A stretch of DNA of 64,000 nt from Thiodiazotropha sp040506275 (GTDB taxonomy: Bacteria > Pseudomonadota > Gammaproteobacteria > Chromatiales > Chromatiaceae): positions 107,273 through 171,272 of the forward strand of contig JBEVXD010000011.1 in assembly GCA_040506275.1 (NCBI GenBank), given 5' to 3'. Position numbers and translations under genes: made by a program. Shown here in pieces: positions 40,163 through 49,385 of this stretch (the stretch's first letter is position 1; each line of letters starts with the position of its first letter). The notes under the pieces were generated by a model. The model worked only from the letters and a program-made list of their open reading frames with translations, was not told the DNA's origin and searched no databases.

Positions 40163-41620
40163 ATGGATTTGAAGACCTTCGTAAAAATATCGATAATAAT
40201 AGCTGCAATAACCTCCTACTCTTTTATTGCATTGGCATACCCATTAACAGGTCATGCCGACACCATCACTCTATTGGATTATTCATGGCAGATAAGCCAA
40301 GGTATTCAGCCAGACTTTTATGATGGCACAAACCTTCCCTATGATATAAAACAGACGGATATTCAATTTGCAGCACACCACCCTCCACTCTACTACAAAG
40401 TTATATCGCCCATAACTAGCTATCTAATAGATAATGGATACACATATCGTCAACTCGTTTTAGGTACTCGCTTTGTCAATGTTGCTATTTCTCTGTTAAC
40501 ACTTATCTTCATTGCGATTTACGCTGATTGCTTCAATCTCTTTAAAAAGAGACATTTCGATTTAGTTTTTCTTACATTCTTTGCATTCTATTTACCATTC
40601 GCAAAAGTTTCCGGACTGATTTTCAGCGAGTCTCTGCTTCTTCTATTTATCGCTGCAGCCTGGATTAGCTCGGTAAATATTTTAAAATTTGGTTATAACC
40701 ATTCTAGCTATGCAATACTCCTGATCTGTACTGCACTGGGGATGTATACAAAAGTCTCTTATCTGTCTACTTTACTCATCACATTAATGATAATGTTTGC
40801 CGGTATCTTTCTATACAGTTCCAATAGTAGTTTTAAAATCAGGCAGTTTTTCTCCACTAGCTCAAGTGTACTTTTAATATTAGCAGCCGCCTTCCTGGTC
40901 TCAGGTTCATTTTACTATGGTAACTATGAACTAAGTGGATCATTTCTACGGGCTGCTGAGCAATCATGGATCACTCAGTACACAGATAGAGAATATAAAG
41001 ATTTTTTCTCGGTTGCCTCAAACTCAAAAATTTGGGGTTATTTAGTCATGCCGAAAATAGCTCTGAACATTCACAATTTAACCTTTAACAATATCCTATA
41101 CATGACGATTGGCATTTTCAGCTTAATTGGCTACTTTGCATTCTTTTCCGCGCTTTATAAAAATTACTGCCGTAATAAACTAGACTACAAACAGGCCATA
41201 CTAGCGACTTCATTCATTTTTTTAATACTAATTGTAATTATGCAAATGATATTTCATGCCACAGGATACGGCGCATACAACGCCCGTTACCTTTTACCTG
41301 CAATTATTGCTATCGCTGCCGTAATCACCAACGGACTACTGACTATACCTAAAATAGGTAATTTTTTACCTGTAATCTATTTGTTACTTGGCAGTTTCAG
41401 CATCCTTACTTTTCTACTTGAAAAGTATGGCATACCTTTTTACAGCTTTGACCTAATTGAATTTATATCCTTCTCTGATACCACTGAACTGCTCAACGGT
41501 GTACCATTTTCAATCTTAGGCGATCTACTTACAGCTTGTATAATTACAATAACAATCAGCCTGATATTAACTCTAATCTACACCCTTCAATCAAAAAATA
41601 ACGCTCTAAATAACATTTAA
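40163..41620 (+). CDS. GT-C-fold-like polytopic membrane protein, probable glycosyltransferase
   Basis: A 485-residue membrane protein with ten or more hydrophobic segments. In the first external loop, after GHADTITLLDYSWQISQG, it has HHPPLYYKVIS. An acidic residue early and HPPLYY are common in glycosyltransferase-39-type enzymes that use polyprenyl-linked sugars. No family can be named with certainty. It follows the flippase-like gene by 12 bases. AT-rich and codon use unlike the flanking core genes. Confidence 0.72.
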   Translation: MDLKTFVKISIIIAAITSYSFIALAYPLTGHADTITLLDYSWQISQGIQPDFYDGTNLPYDIKQTDIQFAAHHPPLYYKVISPITSYLIDNGYTYRQLVLGTRFVNVAISLLTLIFIAIYADCFNLFKKRHFDLVFLTFFAFYLPFAKVSGLIFSESLLLLFIAAAWISSVNILKFGYNHSSYAILLICTALGMYTKVSYLSTLLITLMIMFAGIFLYSSNSSFKIRQFFSTSSSVLLILAAAFLVSGSFYYGNYELSGSFLRAAEQSWITQYTDREYKDFFSVASNSKIWGYLVMPKIALNIHNLTFNNILYMTIGIFSLIGYFAFFSALYKNYCRNKLDYKQAILATSFIFLILIVIMQMIFHATGYGAYNARYLLPAIIAIAAVITNGLLTIPKIGNFLPVIYLLLGSFSILTFLLEKYGIPFYSFDLIEFISFSDTTELLNGVPFSILGDLLTACIITITISLILTLIYTLQSKNNALNNI

Positions 41621-41651
41621 TTAAAGAATAATTGATCCCAAAAAAAAGCCA

Positions 41652-43256
41652 ATGAATATAAATCACCTAGAGCAATCATTTCAAAATACTAATTTAATCA
41701 CGCTTTTTTTAGTACTATCTCTTACAACAATTTTTTCTTTCTATTTAGTAAACGACCTTCGAATCGGCATTCCACCCGATGAAGTTGCTCACATCTCAAA
41801 GATCAAGCATGTAAAAGCTAATCCAGTACACCTTTCACCAAAAAGTGAAAAGCTCTGCACCCATGGAGGAAAACAGACAAGCAATCCAAACTACTTATCT
41901 CATCCACCTCTATATTATACCCTTGCCGGCCTGCTATCAGAAAAAGAGGATTGCAGTATAGTTTATGATTACAAAACATTCAGATATGCGAGCATCGTAC
42001 TCAGCACACTTTCTTTAATACTGATTCTTACTGGAATATGCCTAGCGTATAGATGCAGTTCTGCACATACTATCTATATATTTTACATTACATCAATTCC
42101 AATATTCCCTTATATTTCTGCTTCAACAAATAACGATAGTCTCGCTTTCTTCTCTATTTCTTTGCTTATTTTTAGCTGGCTACTTCTTTACAAAGGCAAA
42201 CACAGCATAGTTTCAATCACGCTGATTGCTATAAGTATGGCACTTTGTCTATTAACAAAAGCAACAACAGGGCTTCAAGCAATTTTATTAAGTTTTTTTC
42301 TACTCATATTCGCCCCTAAGGAGATCAGGGCATCCATATTCTATCTTAAAGCAAACAGAATAGTCCCAGCCCTCATAATATTAATTCCAGTTGCCTATTT
42401 TGTTGTCATGAAAATAACATATGGTTCTTTTCTTCCCGCAGCCGTATCACTACTCGACTCTTCTTGGAAGAAAATACCCGCAACAATGGATTTATTCGGA
42501 TATATAAATCACTACTTCCGTGCGATTTTGCATTCGTACACTGGAATCACATCCCATGACAGCATTTATAAAACAAGCATATATCAATCTTATGGAATTC
42601 TTTTAATTGTTGTTTTGTCAATGACACAACTATTCCGAAAACCTGAGCATGAGGAGTTACTAAAACTCTGGAAATTTTACATCGCTGGCGTTATCACAAC
42701 ACTACTATTCACTGCTGCACACTTTTCCTATATCTACCTTAAATATCGCACTTATGGCTATCTAGGTGGCATTCAATTTCGTTACTTTTTACCTCTGGTT
42801 CCATTAATCGCAATTGGCTATTTACTCTGGCACATACAAACTAAAAAGCTATTCAAACTAGGCATATCTCTTATCGTAATCCCTTCACTTTTCTTAGGTA
42901 ATATTTTCTACTATTTTGAACATAAGTCTCGTCCTACAGAAACTAAAACTACAAGAAAAGTATCACCAAATTCACTGCCTGCCACTATTTCATATGCTAA
43001 CAACACTCTCACAATCGCAGGCAATCACGCCACATGCGATAGCGACAGTCAACCAAAACTAATCTCTTTTTACAAGAATAATGTCTACATGATCAATTCA
43101 TTGGATAATACGCAGGAAGAATACCGAATCAGCTTTGAAGTTCCGGTATCCTGCAATGAGTACATGAATCAACTTAAACATATTAAAGTTCAGTATTTCT
43201 GCGGTAAAAATGACAACCGAAGCATAAGACTCACCAATGTTACAAACTGCAAGTAG
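41652..43256 (+). CDS. DUF2142-like membrane protein, probable GT-C glycosyltransferase
   Basis: A 534-residue membrane protein related in layout to the preceding one: GIPPDEVAHISKIKHVK in the first loop (the PDE..H motif of DUF2142/GT-C enzymes) and YLSHPPLYYTLAGLL. There are about ten to eleven membrane segments and a soluble C-terminal part of ~110 residues with several cysteines. It probably transfers a sugar from a lipid carrier at the outer face of the inner membrane. It is the last gene of the AT-rich island; 280 bases of non-coding DNA separate it from lptM. Confidence 0.75.
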   Translation: MNINHLEQSFQNTNLITLFLVLSLTTIFSFYLVNDLRIGIPPDEVAHISKIKHVKANPVHLSPKSEKLCTHGGKQTSNPNYLSHPPLYYTLAGLLSEKEDCSIVYDYKTFRYASIVLSTLSLILILTGICLAYRCSSAHTIYIFYITSIPIFPYISASTNNDSLAFFSISLLIFSWLLLYKGKHSIVSITLIAISMALCLLTKATTGLQAILLSFFLLIFAPKEIRASIFYLKANRIVPALIILIPVAYFVVMKITYGSFLPAAVSLLDSSWKKIPATMDLFGYINHYFRAILHSYTGITSHDSIYKTSIYQSYGILLIVVLSMTQLFRKPEHEELLKLWKFYIAGVITTLLFTAAHFSYIYLKYRTYGYLGGIQFRYFLPLVPLIAIGYLLWHIQTKKLFKLGISLIVIPSLFLGNIFYYFEHKSRPTETKTTRKVSPNSLPATISYANNTLTIAGNHATCDSDSQPKLISFYKNNVYMINSLDNTQEEYRISFEVPVSCNEYMNQLKHIKVQYFCGKNDNRSIRLTNVTNCK

Positions 43257-43491
43257 CGCTAAGGATTACATTTATTGATAATTCTCACCTTAATTCTGAA
43301 AGAGTTAAGATTAAACAGGCTTCGGCTTACTGATGGGATGATTGATAAGGATAGTGATGCACTAAACAGATAATATGAGAATTTTAATTATTACAAATCA
43401 ATATTCATACTTTGCTATAGTACGTGACAATTTCAATAAGCAATGACAAGATGTTTTTTCACGCTCTCCACACATCTTAGTCATACCTTGA

Positions 43492-43497
43492 TATAAT
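43492..43497 (+). promoter_or_regulatory. candidate -10 box of the lptM-dapF operon
   Basis: A perfect TATAAT lies about 40 bases before the lptM start, preceded by TTGA; the -35 box 17 bases upstream (CACACA) is poor. Its position between the AT-rich island and a conserved operon supports a real promoter. Confidence 0.42.
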
Positions 43498-43535
43498 GCC
43501 GCATATTAACAGCTGATTATTTTCACCTTGCGGTC

Positions 43536-43664
43536 ATGATACCTAAACATTACTTATTCACCACAATAACTCTTGTAACGATCCTCATGCTTACAAGCTG
43601 CGGCCAAAAAGGACCATTACATCATCCCACCATGGATAATCCACAGAAACAGGACAATTCATGA
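43536..43664 (+). CDS. lptM: small LPS-assembly lipoprotein LptM (YifL)
   Basis: A 42-residue lipoprotein, easily missed by gene finders. The signal is MIPKHYLFTTITLVTILMLT with lipobox LTSC; Cys22 starts the mature protein with CGQKGPL, the absolutely typical LptM/YifL start (CGxKGPL). In E. coli LptM helps LptD fold and form disulfides in the outer-membrane LPS translocon, and the gene lies just upstream of dapF. Here the stop overlaps the dapF start (ATGA), so order and coupling are conserved. The mature tail is short (about 20 residues). Confidence 0.9.
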   Translation: MIPKHYLFTTITLVTILMLTSCGQKGPLHHPTMDNPQKQDNS

Positions 43665-44491
43665 TCCTCCAATTTACAAAGATGCATGGTTTGGGAAATG
43701 ACTTCGTAATAATTGATGCAGTCAATCAAAAGGCATCCCTGTCTGAATCTTCCTGTCGTCTCATCGCAGACAGACGCTTTGGCATTGGTTGTGATCAGAT
43801 TTTATTGGTAGAACCAGCTATTCTGCCCGACACCGACTTTAACTTCAGAATCTTCAACGCAGATGGTAGCGAAGCCGGGGCCTGTGGTAATGGGGCCCGC
43901 TGCTTTGCTCAATTTGTCAGAAAACAGCAATTGAGTGACCGGCAGACCTTACGGGTTAGCACTTCCAGTGGAACAATCGTGTTAACCCACCTGGAGAATG
44001 GCATGGTCGAGGTCGATATGGGGGAGCCCCAATTCGAGCCGAAAGCAATACCATTCATCAGCGAAGAGAGATCGGATCAATACACATTGGATGTTAATGG
44101 TGAACAACACACTATCAGCGCTGTATCGATGGGTAACCCCCATGCCGTATTGATTGTGGAAGATACCGATCTCGCCCCCGTGGAATCACTTGGTCCATTA
44201 ATTGAAAGACATGAGCGGTTTCCTGAACGTACGAATGTGGGTTTTCTGCAGGTAGTCAATCCAGGCGAAGTCAAACTGCGTGTTTTCGAACGAGGTGTCG
44301 GTGAAACACTGGCTTGTGGTAGTGGTGCTTGTGCAGCTGTTGCGGTAGGTCGCCAGCTAGGGCTCCTTGACGAACATGTCGTTGTACACCTACGTGGCGG
44401 CGATCTTGTGATAAAGTGGACTGCGGAAGGCCGAGCCGTACTCATGAGAGGTCCCGCCAAGACTGTGTATGAAGGAGCCATCGAGCTATGA
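43661..44491 (+). CDS. dapF: diaminopimelate epimerase
   Basis: Converts LL- to meso-diaminopimelate for lysine and peptidoglycan synthesis. The 276-residue length is standard. The two catalytic cysteines are present: Cys75 in ACGNGARC and Cys219 in ACGSGACA; N-terminal MHGLGNDFVIID and MGNPHAVL are conserved. It overlaps lptM before it and DUF484 after it (both by four bases), the standard gammaproteobacterial order. Confidence 0.97.
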   Translation: MILQFTKMHGLGNDFVIIDAVNQKASLSESSCRLIADRRFGIGCDQILLVEPAILPDTDFNFRIFNADGSEAGACGNGARCFAQFVRKQQLSDRQTLRVSTSSGTIVLTHLENGMVEVDMGEPQFEPKAIPFISEERSDQYTLDVNGEQHTISAVSMGNPHAVLIVEDTDLAPVESLGPLIERHERFPERTNVGFLQVVNPGEVKLRVFERGVGETLACGSGACAAVAVGRQLGLLDEHVVVHLRGGDLVIKWTAEGRAVLMRGPAKTVYEGAIEL

Positions 44492-45183
44492 ACCATAAAG
44501 CACCAAATGACAACATCAAGGACGATGGCACTGATCAACAGATTGCAGACTATTTAGGTCAAAACCCTGGATTTTTTTCGCGCAATCCCAACATACTCGC
44601 AGAAATGGTTATACCCCATGAGAGTGGTGCTGCTGTCTCCCTGATTGAGCGTCAGGTCGATGCACTCAGAACACAGTTAAAGGAGACCCAGCAACAGTTA
44701 TCTGAGCTGGTAGAAGTGGCAAGAACCAACGATCAACTGCAGGCACGCATGCACCGCCTGACACTGGAACTGATCGATGCTGCAACTTTTGAAGAGGTAC
44801 TGAACGCTCTAGAGGATGAGCTTCATGATGATTTCAAAGCCGATGCTGTAGAACTAAGACTCTTCTCATCGAGTAATATCGATGACCACTTAGAAAACTC
44901 ACTAGAAACGCAGATCGCCACATTTGAGCAATTTTTCAATCAGAATCAGCCTATTTGTGGAAAGATGGACCAACAACAGCTGGACTACATCTTTGGAACA
45001 GAGGGTGATCGAATTGCTTCAACTGCCCTGATACCTTTAAAAAGTGATGGCGTACTTGGACTCCTGGCGATAGGTAGCTGCGACCCGAACCGCTTTGCTC
45101 CTGACCACGGTACAGAATTTCTTACCCGGCTTGGTGAGATCATCAGCAGAACACTCCAGGCCGTCTCCCTGCCCGGTATATAG
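44488..45183 (+). CDS. DUF484 family protein
   Basis: A 231-residue soluble protein of unknown function, encoded between dapF and xerC in many gammaproteobacteria. The N-terminus (IADYLGQNPGFFSRNPNILAEM) is the family signature, followed by a coiled coil (LIERQVDALRTQLKETQQQL) and a GAF-like domain (~85-230). The position between dapF and xerC is as expected. Confidence 0.93.
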   Translation: MNHKAPNDNIKDDGTDQQIADYLGQNPGFFSRNPNILAEMVIPHESGAAVSLIERQVDALRTQLKETQQQLSELVEVARTNDQLQARMHRLTLELIDAATFEEVLNALEDELHDDFKADAVELRLFSSSNIDDHLENSLETQIATFEQFFNQNQPICGKMDQQQLDYIFGTEGDRIASTALIPLKSDGVLGLLAIGSCDPNRFAPDHGTEFLTRLGEIISRTLQAVSLPGI

Positions 45184-45189
45184 GTCATC

Positions 45190-46107
45190 ATGTCAAAGTC
45201 TGCAACCCATCGTCTTCAGCTCTGGGTTGACCGATTTCTCGACCATCTGATCCACGAACGCCGTCTATCACCCCGTACCCATGAGAGTTATGCCCGTGAT
45301 CTTAAGGCAGCGACGATTTGGTTAGAGCAGCAACAGATCCCTGGCTGGAACAAGCTCAGCCAACAACAGGTGCGGCACTATATTGCCGGTCGACATCGCC
45401 AAGGCTTTTCGCCAAAGAGTCTGCATCGTGAACTCTCCAGCCTCCGCTCTCTTTTTAACTATCTGATCCGTGAGAATCTTGCTCAATCGAATCCAGCACT
45501 TGGGGTTCGGGCACCAAAGGTTCGTCGTAAACTGCCTGTAACCCTGGATGTTGATCAGCTCAACCAGCTCCTCGACATCGACGACGACACCCCTACAGGC
45601 CTGAGGGATAGGGCAATCATGGAGCTTTTCTACTCATCCGGGTTACGCCTTGCTGAACTGATAGCGCTGGACATCACCCATATCGACCTGATTGAACAGA
45701 TCGTGGAGGTCACAGGAAAGGGCGCAAAAACCCGTCTACTTCCAGTAGGAAAACAGGCCAAACAAGCGATCAACGCCTGGCTCAAGGTACGCGGTCAATT
45801 CGCAGACCAGGATGAAACAGCCCTGTTTGTCGGTGTGCGAGGAAAACGTATCAGCCGCAGCACTATCCAGAAACAGCTACATCAGTGGTCGATACATCAG
45901 GGCACACCTAGAAACGTCCACCCTCATCTACTGCGCCACTCATTCGCCAGCCATCTACTTGAATCCTCCGGCGACCTGCGAGCTGTACAGGAACTTCTGG
46001 GGCACGCCAATATCAGCACCACCCAGATCTACACCCACCTCGACTTTCAACATCTTGCCGAGGTCTATGACAAGGCCCACCCCCGGGCCAAAAAAAAACC
46101 TGAATGA
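45190..46107 (+). CDS. xerC: tyrosine recombinase XerC
   Basis: Resolves chromosome dimers at dif together with XerD and FtsK. The 305-residue product has all catalytic residues: Arg153 (SSGLRLAEL), Lys178, His246-x-x-Arg249 (HLLRHSFASH), His272 (LGHANISTT) and Tyr281. XerC rather than XerD is indicated by its place directly after dapF-DUF484. The start codon is seven bases after the DUF484 stop. The end of the operon is the repeat-rich region at 46.2 kb. Confidence 0.95.
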   Translation: MSKSATHRLQLWVDRFLDHLIHERRLSPRTHESYARDLKAATIWLEQQQIPGWNKLSQQQVRHYIAGRHRQGFSPKSLHRELSSLRSLFNYLIRENLAQSNPALGVRAPKVRRKLPVTLDVDQLNQLLDIDDDTPTGLRDRAIMELFYSSGLRLAELIALDITHIDLIEQIVEVTGKGAKTRLLPVGKQAKQAINAWLKVRGQFADQDETALFVGVRGKRISRSTIQKQLHQWSIHQGTPRNVHPHLLRHSFASHLLESSGDLRAVQELLGHANISTTQIYTHLDFQHLAEVYDKAHPRAKKKPE

Positions 46108-46208
46108 CCTTGTATTGAATTACCCCATCCTGGTCTCTCGTTGCCAGGGCGGAGGTCTCACCTCCTTAACTATGAGTTATCTACCTGTAAACGATGATAC
46201 CGGTTTGT

Positions 46209-46230
46209 ACCCTCTCCCTCAGGAGAGGGT
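46209..46230. repeat. hairpin repeat ACCCTCTCC-CTCA-GGAGAGGGT
   Basis: Perfect nine-base stem with a four-base loop. The flanking sequence on the plus side is TGTAAAAAAG, so it has a T-tract only for transcripts coming from the minus strand end. A related degenerate block (CACCCTCCTCGGGGAGAGGG) is at 46367-46400. Confidence 0.6.
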
Positions 46231-46301
46231 TGTAAAAAAGTAAATCACAATTAAGACCAGTGTATCTACTATGGTTAGTTGTTTTATCAGACGCTCGGCA
46301 T

Positions 46302-46324
46302 GGTGCGGCAGGCCGCACCCTACA
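46302..46324. repeat. dispersed palindrome, GGTGCGGC..GCCGCACC type
   Basis: GGTGCGGCAGGCCGCACC followed by CTAC. It is the GC-variant of the family at 989, 13636 and 35579. Confidence 0.7.
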
Positions 46325-46430
46325 ATTTGTAATCCGTATTTGATTAGCAGCTTGAGTCTTTTGCGACACCCTCCTCGGGGAGAGGGTTGGAGTGAGGGGA
46401 TCTATAAAGCCAGCGGATCAAATAAACCCT

Positions 46431-49316
46431 CTATCTATCAGCTCCAGCCCCAAACACAAACCTGGGCCGTAACCAGTAGACCACTAATGGCAGCACAGTC
46501 AATGCAATGATCACATCCATGATCAGCGCCTCGGAAATGTAGAGACTGACTGACCATAAATTGGCCAACTCAGTATTCATCAGCGGAATGAAGCTACCCA
46601 GCAATACCACCATGGAGATGATGATTGCCGATCCGGTCGTCTCCAGGGTTGTCTCCAGGGCCTGTTTCCAATCCTTGCCCGAGGCCAGCATCTCTTCCCT
46701 TAGCCGGGATACCATGTAGACACCGTAATCGACCCCCAACCCCATGGCGATACTCAAGGCGACCTGAACATGGAAAGCCAGGTTGGCTGACCACTCACTG
46801 ATTGAGGTCATATAGGCACCAAGTCCATATTGTGTCATCAGGGTGATGAAACAGAGACTGATCAACAGTGAAGCTATGATCCAGGAGCGGAACATAATCA
46901 AGGTCATAATAAAAACTGTCAGGGATGTGGCGACCGGGGCATTCAACCACTCCTTGAAGGCGACATCGCGGGTTGCTTCTGTGACCCCTAAAAAACCACC
47001 GATAGCGGCTTTATCCCGCATCGAATCCTCAGTGGTCACCAGTTGTGCAGGCTGGTCTCCATTTGCCGGAATCATCACCTGTTCATTAGACCCTATACCC
47101 ACAGTCAGAAGTGCCATTCCCGGATCATCCTTGTGTTCATCCAAATATTTTTGAATATCGAGGATGGTCTTGTGGGTCAGCTTCGGATCCATAGTATTCA
47201 CAAAGCCAACAATGATCCCCTCATCCCAGGTACGTGTATTCACGAAAGAATCAAGCTCACCCGTGGCGGCACTGACCTGCAGCATGCCATTGTAGAGTGG
47301 CAGGATCGCTTTCGGATCAGGCAGGGCTCCATCCGGGCCAAGGCTATAGGCGTAGCGATTTTTCTGCATATGAGCTATTCCAGGTATGGCATAGAGGTTC
47401 ATATGCGCCATCGGCAGAGCCCCAACAGGAGCATTCAGCATCATGTTCAGGGTTTTAACGAACTGAACATAGGAGGTGGTATAACCGATATGTGGATGGG
47501 CGCGTAACCAATCTTCGAATGCAGAGAGGGCCTGCATGACCTCGACATTGTTAAATATCCCTTGCGGGGGATCGACCATTTCGTCGTAGCACTGCTCAGG
47601 CCCAATCACCCTTCTGCCGAATTCGTTCCAGGCCTCAAGGCCGCAAGGCGGCAGGGCACCCGCCTTGGAGCGGATCACCATGTTGGCGGTTATCACCCCT
47701 GGCATCATACTCGACAGGGCCTCCAAATCGGAGATCGCCTCGACCTCACCACCCTCACCCAGCAGGTCACCAAGTAGATAGTAGTCCTTGTAAGCGGCTC
47801 TGGGATAGTGAATCCCTTTTTCGACACCCGGCATGATGTCAAACTCATCCTGTATACGGGCAATTTCAGGATCGTCCCGTCCCGCCTCTCCAGCCATTAA
47901 TGCAGTAAACCCCTCAGCCAGTCCGGTCATCGCAGCCGATCCCAGCCAAATGAGAAGAACCCCTGCAACCGGGACCCACTTTGAGGGGCCGGTAAGGATG
48001 CCACTCAACCCCCGGGCCAGTCGACGCTCCCACCCCCGTTCATGCTTCCGATCATGCAATTTTGGCGGAAAACTGACCATCATCAATGGGATCAACGTTG
48101 TGGTGGTCAAAATCAGAGTGGACATACCGAAAATGCCAAAATAGGCGTAGGCTTTATAGAACGAGATATCGATAAACGAGATCGCAAAAAAACCGTGAAG
48201 ATCCGTTCCGATCGAGAGTGCTGCGGGCACCACCGTATGCCTGATTGCTGTAAAAGCCGCCTGCTCCGGATCCTGGGTGACCTGCAACTCTTGCATGAAA
48301 CGGCGGGTTATCTGCATCGAATGTCCGATACCTATCGCCAGTAACAGCATCGGAGTCAATGCCATCATTGTCGTCAGTTTGAACTGGGTGAAGCCCATCA
48401 GACCCAAGGTCAGAATAATGGTCATACCCACCCCAACCAGGGGCAGGACAGCGCAACTCCAGTGCCGAAACTCATACCAGAGCACCAGCAGAATGATCAG
48501 AATCGAGATCCCAAATAGCCAGGCCTTGTCCCACAGCTCCTCCACCATTGAAGCGAGAAAATAGGGTTCACCTGAAATATAAAACTCGACCTGATCCCCA
48601 TACCTGGCCCGATAATCCGCCATCAAATCCCTGACTTGCCCAATCCATTCCAGATGGTGGTCTTTAAGCTGATTGCTGAAATCCCCGATGATAAAAGTGC
48701 CCGTGGCAGTACATCGTCGATGGACCTTGTGAATAGAGGCATTGGTGATCAATCCGTCGGAACCTGTGATCTCACACTTTTCACCCTGACTGTCCTGGTA
48801 ATAGACCAGCAGTGGCTCCAAGACGATATGCTTCTCTAAACCAGCACGCAGATACTGGATTTGAAATTGCTGTTGTTGCGGATCGGCTGAAATGCCGTTT
48901 ACAGGCAGCAGGCGACTAAAATCGAGACTGCCATTTTCAGTGATACCGAGGTTGCGCAGCTTGGATGACGGCAGACCGACAAAATTGGCGAGGTTGGCGT
49001 AGGGCAAGGTGCTGACATCCCGATAGAACGCCTCAACCATGCTGATAAACCAGGGCTGATAGATATCCCCCTGCTTCAATTTCAAGCCCCAAACCATCAG
49101 GTTACCCATACCATAGGCATGATCGCTGTAGAGGTTGGTGGCGATATATCGGTTGCTGAGTGGCAACAGGGAGTCAGGATCGTTACGCAGATTGACCTGA
49201 TTGACATAAAACAGAGCAGCCAGAGTGACCGCAAACAGCAGCAGGATCGTCAGACGTCGATGCCTGAGTACGAACCTCGCGTAATCAGCAGCGTAATCCC
49301 GCTTCTCACCCTTCAT
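46431..49316 (-). CDS. MMPL/RND-family exporter
   Basis: A 961-residue inner-membrane transporter. I use the ATG at 49316 (MKGEKRDYAADYARFVLRHRR), which has AGGA upstream, rather than a TTG seven codons earlier. It has the RND plan: a first membrane segment, a large periplasmic loop (~70-240), six membrane segments, a second loop and five more. The two conserved segments read PLVGVGMTIILTLGLMG (with MLLLAIGIGHSMQITRRFMQEL) and SIAMGLGVDYGVYMVSRLREEM. Such proteins export hydrophobic compounds, often hopanoids or lipids. It follows a LolA-like gene by ~70 bases in the same direction and is probably co-transcribed. Confidence 0.88.
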   Translation of the reverse strand: MKGEKRDYAADYARFVLRHRRLTILLLFAVTLAALFYVNQVNLRNDPDSLLPLSNRYIATNLYSDHAYGMGNLMVWGLKLKQGDIYQPWFISMVEAFYRDVSTLPYANLANFVGLPSSKLRNLGITENGSLDFSRLLPVNGISADPQQQQFQIQYLRAGLEKHIVLEPLLVYYQDSQGEKCEITGSDGLITNASIHKVHRRCTATGTFIIGDFSNQLKDHHLEWIGQVRDLMADYRARYGDQVEFYISGEPYFLASMVEELWDKAWLFGISILIILLVLWYEFRHWSCAVLPLVGVGMTIILTLGLMGFTQFKLTTMMALTPMLLLAIGIGHSMQITRRFMQELQVTQDPEQAAFTAIRHTVVPAALSIGTDLHGFFAISFIDISFYKAYAYFGIFGMSTLILTTTTLIPLMMVSFPPKLHDRKHERGWERRLARGLSGILTGPSKWVPVAGVLLIWLGSAAMTGLAEGFTALMAGEAGRDDPEIARIQDEFDIMPGVEKGIHYPRAAYKDYYLLGDLLGEGGEVEAISDLEALSSMMPGVITANMVIRSKAGALPPCGLEAWNEFGRRVIGPEQCYDEMVDPPQGIFNNVEVMQALSAFEDWLRAHPHIGYTTSYVQFVKTLNMMLNAPVGALPMAHMNLYAIPGIAHMQKNRYAYSLGPDGALPDPKAILPLYNGMLQVSAATGELDSFVNTRTWDEGIIVGFVNTMDPKLTHKTILDIQKYLDEHKDDPGMALLTVGIGSNEQVMIPANGDQPAQLVTTEDSMRDKAAIGGFLGVTEATRDVAFKEWLNAPVATSLTVFIMTLIMFRSWIIASLLISLCFITLMTQYGLGAYMTSISEWSANLAFHVQVALSIAMGLGVDYGVYMVSRLREEMLASGKDWKQALETTLETTGSAIIISMVVLLGSFIPLMNTELANLWSVSLYISEALIMDVIIALTVLPLVVYWLRPRFVFGAGADR

Positions 49317-49385
49317 TGACCGGTATTCCTGATGCAACCAGTGGTTGTTGCGTCAAACAGCAGCCCTTCCGAGATGAGCCGACTG

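Larger units (their letters stand above)
46108..46430. other. repeat-filled region between convergent xerC and the MMPL gene
   Basis: There is no gene. It holds a perfect nine-base hairpin (46209-46230), a GGTGCGGC-type palindrome (46302-46324) and a second CCCTC..GAGGG-rich block (46367-46400), all classes of common intergenic repeats. One or more may terminate the convergent transcripts. Confidence 0.6.
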
